Below are positions 1 to 6,146 of a DNA stretch of 6,146 bases, piece after piece; position 1 is the stretch's first letter, and each line of letters opens with the position of its first letter. This DNA comes from Candidatus Competibacteraceae bacterium (GTDB taxonomy: Bacteria; Pseudomonadota; Gammaproteobacteria; Competibacterales; Competibacteraceae): the NCBI GenBank assembly GCA_020444985.1, contig JAGRHK010000113.1, forward strand, positions 1 through 6,146, read 5' to 3'. Both the position numbers and the translations under genes were made by a program. The notes under the pieces were generated by a model. That model was not told the DNA's origin. It worked only from the letters and a program-made list of their open reading frames with translations, and ran no database searches.

Positions 1-794
1 ACATGGTCAACGATGCCGCCGCGCTCGCCCTGGCGGCAGGCGCGGCCTGGTTGGCCCGCCGCCCGGCATCGGCGCGCCACAGCTACGGTTTCGGGCGGGC
101 GGAATTTCTGGCGGCGTTGATTAACAGTGTGGCGCTGCTGATCCTGGTCGCCTGGATTACCGTGTCGGCCATCCAGCGCCTGCACGATCCGCAACCGGTC
201 ATCGGCGAGGCGGTATCGTTGGCGGCCGGAGCAGGATTGGCCATTAACGTGCTGGTCGCCTGGCTGCTCAGCCGGGGGGAACGTAATCTCAATGTGCGCG
301 CCGCGCTGCTGCATGTAATGGGCGACCTGCTCGGTTCGGTGGCCGCCCTGCTGTCCGGCATCGTCATCGCCTTCACCGGCTGGACGCCGATTGACCCGTT
401 GCTATCCCTGGGAATCGGCGTGCTGATCGTCGTATCCAGTCTGCGCTTGTTGCGTGAAGCGCTGCAAGGCTTGATGGAAGGAACGCCGTTCGCGCTCGCG
501 CCCGAAGCCGTGGGACAGGCGCTGGCAACCGTGCCGGGCGTCGCATCCGTGCATGACCTGCATATCTGGAGCGTCGCCTCGGCACAGGTGATGTTGTCCG
601 CGCATCTGGTGGTGCGGGATGTGCGCCAGTGGGAAACCGTGCTGGAGGTGTGCCATAAGGTGCTGAATGAACGCTTTGACATTCACCACGCGACACTGCA
701 ACCCGAACCGGAAACCCGCACCGTGCATTGGCTGGATACCGACGCGAATCCAGCGACGCCCGCCGCTACTCTGGAAAAAACGTCATTCCGCTAG
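1..794 (+). CDS. Cation diffusion facilitator (CDF) family metal exporter, CzcD/ZitB-like, 5'-truncated by window edge
   Basis: This is an inner-membrane antiporter that exports divalent metal (most likely Zn2+, possibly Cd2+ or Co2+) in exchange for protons. Numbering starts at the ATG at position 3, which is probably an internal methionine: the frame is open to the edge, and the family starts one membrane helix earlier. The visible part begins in helix 2 with M-V-N-D; the preceding codon ends in AC, so it may be the His of an HxxxD metal site. The family motif YGFGRAEFLAALIN lies at about residues 28-41. Helices 3-6 are at roughly 34-57, 70-90, 101-124 and 130-148. H104-V-M-G-D108 in helix 5 is the second metal pair. 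From about 150 comes the cytoplasmic metal-binding domain, with HDLHIW (184-189) and HHATLQPE (228-235). The paired HxxxD motifs fit the Zn-type CDF group. The helix 4-5 loop is short and lacks the histidine-rich stretch common in relatives. Its last 12 bp overlap the convergent amidase gene. Family certain, substrate inferred. Confidence 0.95.
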   Translation, partial: MVNDAAALALAAGAAWLARRPASARHSYGFGRAEFLAALINSVALLILVAWITVSAIQRLHDPQPVIGEAVSLAAGAGLAINVLVAWLLSRGERNLNVRAALLHVMGDLLGSVAALLSGIVIAFTGWTPIDPLLSLGIGVLIVVSSLRLLREALQGLMEGTPFALAPEAVGQALATVPGVASVHDLHIWSVASAQVMLSAHLVVRDVRQWETVLEVCHKVLNERFDIHHATLQPEPETRTVHWLDTDANPATPAATLEKTSFR

Positions 795-1607
795 CTCAGG
801 TCGCCGATGCCCGAGCACGGGAAATCGCTGGCGAATCTCCTGTAAAAACGCCTGATCGAGTTGACCCACGACCACGCCCGGTCCCGTGCACAACCGATCG
901 AGAATCAACCCCCACGGGTCGACCAGCAAACTGTCGCCGAAAGTTTCCCGACCATTATCATGCCGTCCGCCCTGCGCGGCGGCGATCACATGGCACTGAT
1001 TTTCAATCGCCCGCGCGCGCAGCAGAATTTCCCAGTGAGCGGCGCCAGTCGCCGCAGTAAACGCCGCCGGTAGCGCCAGAAGATCCATGCCTCGGGCGGA
1101 CATGGCGCGAAATTGTTCCGGAAAGCGCAAATCGTAGCAGACCGCCAGCCCCAGCCGACCCAACGGCGTATCCGCCACGACATAGCGATCGCCCGGCGCA
1201 ATCGTCGCCGACTCCGCATAGCGTTCGGCGCTGTCCGGTAACTGCACATCAAACAGATGCACCTTGTCATAGCGAGCCGCCTGGCGGCCTTGATCATCAA
1301 ACAACAGGCACGCGGCGCGCACCCGCTGATCATCCGCGTCGCTCTGAAGCGGGATCGTTCCGCCCACCAGCCACAACCGATGGCGGGCCGCCTGTTCGGC
1401 AAGAAAAGCCTGAATGGGGCCATCCCCTGCCGCTTCCTGAATTGCGAATCCGTCGCTTTCCCGACGCCCCATCAAGGCAAAATTTTCCGGCAATACGGCG
1501 CATCGCGCGCCGCGCCGCGCCGCCTCCGCCAGTAAATCGGCAGCAGTCGCCAGATTAGCGGCGACCGTCGGTTCGGAAACCATTTGAATAGCGGCAAGTA
1601 TGGACAT
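783..1607 (-). CDS. Nitrilase-superfamily carbon-nitrogen hydrolase, Nit1/deaminated-glutathione amidase type
   Basis: This complete 274-residue cytoplasmic amidase has the usual single-domain length. The Glu-Lys-Cys triad is visible: E41 in LPENFAL, K115 in YDKVHLFD and nucleophile C157 in CYDLRFPE. After the nucleophile come PAAFTAATGAAHWE (180-193), LLRARAIENQCHVIAAAQGG and a DPWG motif, a pattern shared with bacterial YbeM and eukaryotic Nit1. Those enzymes hydrolyse deaminated glutathione, a toxic side product of transaminases, to alpha-ketoglutarate and cysteinylglycine. The substrate here is inferred from this similarity; another small amide (as for Nit2 omega-amidase) is possible. The ATG start is well supported by GAGGTGA six bases upstream. 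The gene lies 23 nt after yhdP on the same strand and is probably the last gene of the rng-yhdP-nit unit. The same neighbour is found next to yhdP in Pseudomonas. Its 3' end overlaps the convergent CDF gene. Confidence 0.95.
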   Translation of the reverse strand: MSILAAIQMVSEPTVAANLATAADLLAEAARRGARCAVLPENFALMGRRESDGFAIQEAAGDGPIQAFLAEQAARHRLWLVGGTIPLQSDADDQRVRAACLLFDDQGRQAARYDKVHLFDVQLPDSAERYAESATIAPGDRYVVADTPLGRLGLAVCYDLRFPEQFRAMSARGMDLLALPAAFTAATGAAHWEILLRARAIENQCHVIAAAQGGRHDNGRETFGDSLLVDPWGLILDRLCTGPGVVVGQLDQAFLQEIRQRFPVLGHRRPELAE

Positions 1608-1613
1608 CGGTGA

Positions 1614-1620
1614 TCACCTC
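1614..1620 (-). promoter_or_regulatory. Shine-Dalgarno site of the amidase gene
   Basis: Read on the minus strand this is GAGGTGA, close to the perfect complement of the 16S rRNA 3' end. Six bases separate it from the ATG at 1607-1605. It sits in the 23-nt gap after the yhdP stop codon and fixes the start of the amidase. It also suggests this gene can be translated without relying on coupling to yhdP. Confidence 0.85.
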
Positions 1621-1630
1621 GATTCGGAAT

Positions 1631-4600
1631 TCAGTTGTCGCTCGCGAACCCGTGCCGGACGGACTCTGCGGCTGTTGCCGCCGGTATCTGCCGTAGCTCA
1701 AACACCGGATCATCCCACGAGCCGGTTAATTGGTACTGATATTGGGTCGCTTGCTCAATGCCCTTTTGCAACAGGCGTTCCGCGACGAAGATCGCCGCAC
1801 CTGCAGCAGGTCCGCCCACGATAGCGCCCGCGATGGGCAACGCGCCGCCCAAATGTGGTGTAATCGTGATTTGTTGATCGTAATCGCGGTCACGCAAGCC
1901 GACCCGTCCCCGGATGGCAATCTGCGCCGCCGGCGCGTCAATGTTCAGGTTATCCGTGCGCGCCTGGCCGTTCTTGAAGACGAATTCACCGTTGATGCGA
2001 TCAAAACTGGTGCCAGGTTGAAAGAGATCGCTGAAATCCAGGCTCAGGCGGCGATTTAAACTTTGGATGCTGAACAGGCCCAACATGCGGCCCAGACCGG
2101 GGTTGATTTCCAGCAGTTGCCCGGAACCGATTTCGAAGCGGAGCGTACCGGCGATCCGCTCCAGCGCGAAATCCGGCAACCCTGCCGCCCATTTTGCATC
2201 CAGGCGTGCTTTAGTGGGGCCATGCGCGATGCCCGATTGTGGATAGCCAAAAGCCGCCAGGGTTTCAGCCAACGCCGGACTGCGCAACGCCGCCGTGATC
2301 CGGGAAGCCTGACGGTTGCCGTTCCACCCCCATTCCCCATCTGCATCGATCTGTTGCTGCGCAGAACGCAATTCAATTCCAGCAAATTGGACGCCGTTGA
2401 AACGAGGCTTGATGGCGAACCGCAAGCGGCCCAGCGCCTGGTCGTCCAGGCGCAGATCGGCCACTGTCAAAGTCAGAGGAGGCAATTGACAAGGGTTGGC
2501 TGTGGAAGCCGGTGCAACCCGCGCAGCGCCGTTACCCTCATCAGCACGCTGTACCCACAGGCGCTGTAATGCGATGTTCACCGGTCGCGTCGGAGTTGGA
2601 CGATCCGGGAGCGTCGCCTGTCCGGCCAGGGCCTTGCTATTCAAAGTGACTTGCAATCCTTGCGGATCGCGATGGGCGCGTATCATCACGCCGTCGAACG
2701 ACTGACCGGCGACTTCCCATTGACCTATCCGCGCTTCCAGATCATTCACGACAGCCAGAGGATTCCGAACAGCATCGGACGATGCTCCCGACGCCCTGTG
2801 GCATCCCTGGCCAGGAGAGGAACGATCAACCGGGGCGCTCCAGGTCCAGCGCGGCAAGTCGGCGATGATGGCCAGACCCGGTTCATTGGGGAGTCGCGCC
2901 GGGCCGGCGCCGATGCGCAATTCGCCGCGTTCGAACTGGGGCGCGTCCGATAATCCTGTCAACGCCACCAGCGCCCGCACCTCCGGTTCATATTCGAACG
3001 CTACGGTCGAATGGTCATGCTCAGCCGGTCGCACTCTGATGCGTAGCGGACGCGATTCTCTTGCCGTCTTGCCCAAGGGCGCAGGCAGATCGATAGCAAC
3101 GCCGCGCAGATTAGAACTTAGTTCCAGGGAGAATGCGGCTTCCTGTTCCTGACGATGCGTGGGAACCACAAGCACCGCTTTCCAGTCGCTGGCGCCGGTA
3201 ATGGGTTTCAGCGCTGCGGCCACGGCGGGTCCAGCCAGCGCCGCTAAACCCAGTTTTCCAGCGATTTGCGTGCGCAATTCGTGCCCCGCCAGCTCCAGAT
3301 CGAGCCGAATCGGCGCACCGCGCCACAACGCGCGTACATCACGGATTTCCAGGCTGCTTTCCGTGAGGCGTACCGTGCCGCGCAGTCGGTTCAACGTCAC
3401 TTTTCGGGTGGGCAGCGTCACATCGTTATTCAGCAACCCGATCCGTCCACGCACCTGATTGGGGCGGCCATCCGTCGGCAGGGTCAAGGCAAGATCGAGC
3501 GTACTGACGCCGCTAATCTGCAACTCCGGCAGATTTTCGTGCAGTTCGTGGCCGACCGGACTGCCCTGCAAGGCGCGCCACATGCTGGCGCCAGGACCTT
3601 TGGCGCGTCCCTGAACCTCGACGACGACTTTGGAGAGATCGGCAATCCGGGCCGTTGCCTCTTCGAGACGCCCATCCAGTAACCGACCGCTGCGCGCCTT
3701 GACGGTCAGTTCGCGATTACGAAAGCGGACCGCTGCCTGCAAACGCTCCAGGCGCGGCCAGCCCGGCGTATAATCCAGTATGGCGTTTTCTACCTGGAAG
3801 TGGGTTTCAAACAGCCCCTCATCCCGGTCAAAGGGAAAAGCGGCTGGCGGACCCCGGAAGATCAACTCGCCCGTCGTAACCCGGCCATCCACCAGCGCCC
3901 GGTCCAGCCAGGCGATGCCTTGCGGCGGAATGACAGCGACCGGGAGATAACGCCAGGCCTGCTTGACCTGCACGTCATGATAATGGCCCTGGATATCCAG
4001 CACTGGCTTGCCGTTATCCGGAACAATGACGCTGCCCCAAAACCGTCCGTTGAGATCTGCATTGGCCAGTTCCAGTCCAGCGCTTTCGACATGCAGAGCC
4101 TCGGGAGAACGCCGCCAGGCGACGGTTCCATGGAGCGTATTTAGGGTAATGGGCGCGCGCAGCAGACCCGCTGTATCTACCCGGACCGTGTGACTGTTTA
4201 ATTCAACTTGACCCTGTCCCGGCGTGAGGGTCAATCGTCCGGTAACGTTATCGAAACCGGGCAGGCCGTGAGTCGAGTCCACGCTTAACCCGTGCAGAAC
4301 CACATCGATTGCGTGCGTTCCGGCGGCAGGATCGGCGCGCAGCGTTATTTCCGGCAAGTTGCCGCGCGGGTTGAGCGGCGTCAGCCATTGGCGGGCCGCT
4401 TCGCTCAGCCAGGGCGTTACCCAGGCGAACAGATGTTCCGCGCGTAGATTACGAATAACGGCTTGCCAGCTCGCGCCGGTTTGCGTCGCGGCGAATTCAG
4501 TCGATGACTGCGCCTCGGTTGTGCCGGCCGCGACCAGAATTTGCCCACGCACGCGCCAACCCTGTTCGTTAGTCTCGTGATCATCCAGCGGCGGCCGGTC

Positions 4601-5305
4601 GACGGTCAGCTCCAAACGCCCGCCAAGCGGCGCGGGTAAATCTGCGGTCAAGGCCAACCGCCGGCCGCCGGCCGCGTCTTGGAGGCGCAGATAGGGGTGC
4701 GCCAGTTGCCAAGCGAAACCGTCGGATCGGCGCAACGTCACCTGTTCACCGACCAGATCCAGTTGCCGCAGATCGAACAACGGATGATCCGCCAAAGTCG
4801 TTAGCGCCGGTTTGTTTTCATCCGGAGCGAAGAGCCGGGATAGCCCATCCGGTCCCGGCTCCAGGGTGACGCTGGCGCCTTCCAGGCGGATGCGTCCGAC
4901 GACCGGTCGCCATTCCCGCAGGGAGCGCCATAGATTCAGGGTAATGTCTGCCTCTTTGAAAGAGGCCAGAGGGTCCTGCCGCCCAGGATCATCCAGACTC
5001 ACCCCGCGCAACGCCAGCGCCAGACGCCAGCCGTCCAGGGTCGCGGTGATGCCCTCGATGCGCACGGGCAGATGCAAAGCATCGCTTAACGCGCGGGTCA
5101 GATCATCACGATAGTCGTTCAGGCGCGGCAGGACCCACCACTGGCCGAACGCCGCCAGCAACAGGAGCGGCAACAGCAGTGTGAGCAGCAGCCGCCGGGT
5201 CCAGCGCAAAGTGCGGCGCGTGCGGCTGGCGGGAAGCAGGAACGCATTCCGCAGACCACGATTTTGCCATTTACGCACATCGCGCGTTCCAGCCGGGGAA
5301 TTCAC
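1631..5305 (-). CDS. yhdP: YhdP-family AsmA-like protein (DUF3971 / AsmA C-terminal), predicted inter-membrane phospholipid transport bridge
   Basis: The protein has 1224 residues; E. coli YhdP has about 1266. In E. coli, YhdP acts with TamB and YdbH to move phospholipids from the inner to the outer membrane along a long periplasmic beta-groove. An arginine-rich N-terminus precedes one membrane helix at about residues 39-58, followed by WVLPRLNDYRDDL, giving an in/out topology with nearly the whole protein periplasmic. The central DUF3971 region includes AWRYLP (ending at P455) and the IAWLDRALVDGRV segment after it; IDLPAPLGK around 738-746 is a family hallmark. The C-terminal AsmA-like domain has GRMLGLFSIQSLNRRLSLDF around M1074, FDRINGEF, RDYDQQITITP around Y1142, a hydrophobic Gly/Ala-rich stretch at 1157-1179, and YQLTGSWDDP near the end. 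The start is a GTG overlapping the rng stop; an in-frame TGA five codons upstream rules out a longer form. Possible internal starts are GTG at codon 10 and TTG at codon 33. Only two cysteines occur, C835 and C939. Confidence 0.95.
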   Translation of the reverse strand: MNSPAGTRDVRKWQNRGLRNAFLLPASRTRRTLRWTRRLLLTLLLPLLLLAAFGQWWVLPRLNDYRDDLTRALSDALHLPVRIEGITATLDGWRLALALRGVSLDDPGRQDPLASFKEADITLNLWRSLREWRPVVGRIRLEGASVTLEPGPDGLSRLFAPDENKPALTTLADHPLFDLRQLDLVGEQVTLRRSDGFAWQLAHPYLRLQDAAGGRRLALTADLPAPLGGRLELTVDRPPLDDHETNEQGWRVRGQILVAAGTTEAQSSTEFAATQTGASWQAVIRNLRAEHLFAWVTPWLSEAARQWLTPLNPRGNLPEITLRADPAAGTHAIDVVLHGLSVDSTHGLPGFDNVTGRLTLTPGQGQVELNSHTVRVDTAGLLRAPITLNTLHGTVAWRRSPEALHVESAGLELANADLNGRFWGSVIVPDNGKPVLDIQGHYHDVQVKQAWRYLPVAVIPPQGIAWLDRALVDGRVTTGELIFRGPPAAFPFDRDEGLFETHFQVENAILDYTPGWPRLERLQAAVRFRNRELTVKARSGRLLDGRLEEATARIADLSKVVVEVQGRAKGPGASMWRALQGSPVGHELHENLPELQISGVSTLDLALTLPTDGRPNQVRGRIGLLNNDVTLPTRKVTLNRLRGTVRLTESSLEIRDVRALWRGAPIRLDLELAGHELRTQIAGKLGLAALAGPAVAAALKPITGASDWKAVLVVPTHRQEQEAAFSLELSSNLRGVAIDLPAPLGKTARESRPLRIRVRPAEHDHSTVAFEYEPEVRALVALTGLSDAPQFERGELRIGAGPARLPNEPGLAIIADLPRWTWSAPVDRSSPGQGCHRASGASSDAVRNPLAVVNDLEARIGQWEVAGQSFDGVMIRAHRDPQGLQVTLNSKALAGQATLPDRPTPTRPVNIALQRLWVQRADEGNGAARVAPASTANPCQLPPLTLTVADLRLDDQALGRLRFAIKPRFNGVQFAGIELRSAQQQIDADGEWGWNGNRQASRITAALRSPALAETLAAFGYPQSGIAHGPTKARLDAKWAAGLPDFALERIAGTLRFEIGSGQLLEINPGLGRMLGLFSIQSLNRRLSLDFSDLFQPGTSFDRINGEFVFKNGQARTDNLNIDAPAAQIAIRGRVGLRDRDYDQQITITPHLGGALPIAGAIVGGPAAGAAIFVAERLLQKGIEQATQYQYQLTGSWDDPVFELRQIPAATAAESVRHGFASDN

Positions 5306-6146
5306 ATCAACACCACGTCATATTGTTCGCGGGTGTACAGCACTTCGGCCTGAAATTTGACCGGGATCTCAATAAACGCTTCCAGTTGCGCCACGCTATG
5401 CGACTCATGATCCAGCATGACATCCACGACATCCGGCGCGGCCAGCACGACAAACTGACGCGGCGCGTACTGCCGGGCCTCGCGCAACAGTTCGCGGAAA
5501 ATTTCATAACACACCGTCTCCGCCGTCTTAATGGAACCGCGCCCATCGCATAACGGACAGGGTTCACACAGAATCTGTCCCAAACTCTCGCGGGTGCGTT
5601 TGCGCGTCATTTCCACCAGGCCTAAGGGCGACACTTGGGAAATATGACTTTTAGCGCGATCCTTCTCCAGATGTTTTTCCAGCGCCTTCAGCACGGCCTG
5701 GCGATGCTCTTCGCTAATCATGTCAATGAAATCCAGAATAATAATTCCGCCCAGATTGCGTAGCCGCAACTGCCGGGCGATCGCCGCCGCCGCTTCCAGA
5801 TTGGTCTTGAAAATCGTCTCCTCCAGATTGCGATGTCCGACATAGGCGCCGGTATTTACGTCAATCGTGGTCATGGCTTCGGTCTGGTCAACCACCAGAT
5901 AGCCGCCGGATTTCAGATGGACTTTCTTGCCGAGCGCGCGCTGGATTTCATCATCAATGCCGTACAACTCGAAAATGGGTCGTTCGCCAGGATAGTGCTC
6001 CAGACGCGAAAGCATCTCCGGCACAAATTTTTCGGCGAATTGCACCATGCGCTGACTGCTCTCGCGCGAGTCGATCCGCACCTTCTCCACACTGTCGCCG
6101 ACGAAATCGCGCAGCACCCGCAGCACCAGCGGCAGGTCTTCATACA
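5302..6146 (-). CDS. rng: Ribonuclease G, C-terminal part, 5'-truncated by window edge
   Basis: RNase G is a cytoplasmic single-strand endoribonuclease of the RNase E/G family that matures the 5' end of 16S rRNA and decays some mRNAs. The frame is open to the window edge and reads YEDLPL before the GTG at 6126, matching the family, so that GTG is an internal valine and the real start lies outside. Numbering from that codon, the two Mg2+-binding catalytic aspartates are D89 in TTIDVNTG and D132 in LDFIDM. They are 43 residues apart, as in RNase E (D303/D346). The zinc-link motif CPxC is at C190/C193, followed by GRGSIKT. The C-terminus YTREQYDVVLM is the usual RNase G ending; there is no RNase E-type scaffold tail. 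The TGA stop overlaps the yhdP GTG by four bases, implying translational coupling. In many gammaproteobacteria rng follows mreBCD and maf, which would lie beyond the right edge. Confidence 0.97.
   Translation of the reverse strand, partial: YEDLPLVLRVLRDFVGDSVEKVRIDSRESSQRMVQFAEKFVPEMLSRLEHYPGERPIFELYGIDDEIQRALGKKVHLKSGGYLVVDQTEAMTTIDVNTGAYVGHRNLEETIFKTNLEAAAAIARQLRLRNLGGIIILDFIDMISEEHRQAVLKALEKHLEKDRAKSHISQVSPLGLVEMTRKRTRESLGQILCEPCPLCDGRGSIKTAETVCYEIFRELLREARQYAPRQFVVLAAPDVVDVMLDHESHSVAQLEAFIEIPVKFQAEVLYTREQYDVVLM

Noticed and set aside
3..5. ATG at position 3 as the start of the CDF gene
   Set aside because: It would remove helix 1 and half of the first metal site. The frame is open to the edge and family members begin well upstream.
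83..682. Long open frame (199 codons) on the minus strand inside the CDF gene
   Set aside because: It lies wholly antisense to a gene with clear family motifs, and its translation is Ser/Thr/Arg-rich with no recognisable domain. It is a shadow of GC-rich coding sequence.
771..1060. A6 run (775-780) as a slippage site extending the CDF protein by about 90 residues into the region antisense to the amidase
   Set aside because: The run is not in the X-XXY-YYZ register required for -1 frameshifting, there is no obvious stimulatory structure, and the extension would be low-complexity antisense shadow sequence.
1185..1193. GCGATCGC palindrome, also present near 5776
   Set aside because: It resembles the cyanobacterial HIP1 octamer, but two copies in 6 kb of GC-rich coding DNA are not enrichment, and the genes are gammaproteobacterial.
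2063..2569. Open frame of 168 codons on the plus strand inside yhdP
   Set aside because: It is antisense to the conserved C-terminal part of YhdP, has no recognisable domain and is rich in Arg and Gln, as expected of a shadow frame.
4661..4675. CCGGCCGCCGGCCGCG GC-rich repeat
   Set aside because: It is in frame within yhdP and encodes an Ala-Gly-Gly-Arg-Arg stretch. It is explained by codon choice in GC-rich DNA, with no further copies seen.
6124..6126. GTG as the start of rng
   Set aside because: The frame continues upstream as YEDLPL, matching known RNase G sequence, so this is an internal valine codon.

Overview
This window is compact, GC-rich (by eye near 60%) bacterial chromosome with almost no non-coding DNA. 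It holds four protein genes, two of them cut by the window edges. Gene content and order (rng, yhdP, then a Nit-type amidase) point to a gammaproteobacterium outside the Enterobacterales. A Chromatiales- or Pseudomonas-like relative is plausible, but the species cannot be named from this sequence.

Layout: (1) 1-794, plus strand: the 3' part of a cation diffusion facilitator (CDF) metal exporter whose true start lies before the window. (2) 783-1607, minus strand: a complete nitrilase-superfamily amidase of the Nit1/deaminated-glutathione amidase type. (3) 1631-5305, minus strand: a very large YhdP-family AsmA-like protein, predicted to be an inner-membrane-anchored bridge for phospholipid movement to the outer membrane. 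(4) 5302-6146, minus strand: the C-terminal part of ribonuclease G, whose start lies past the right edge.

The three minus-strand genes read as one transcription unit, rng > yhdP > nit. The rng stop and yhdP start share four bases (GTGA), and nit follows yhdP after 23 nt with a strong Shine-Dalgarno sequence in the gap. The unit meets the CDF gene tail to tail, and the two reading frames overlap by 12 bp with no convincing terminator between them. RNase G matures and degrades RNA, YhdP serves envelope lipid homeostasis, and the amidase is a metabolite-repair enzyme. They share a conserved neighbourhood rather than an obvious pathway.

I found no RNA gene, mobile element, CRISPR array, phage gene or new system. 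The points worth a second look are modest: details of the YhdP protein (N-terminal extension, two lone cysteines in variable linkers, an internal peptide repeat), the tight gene junctions, and the CDF gene sitting next to nit where relatives often carry tldD.
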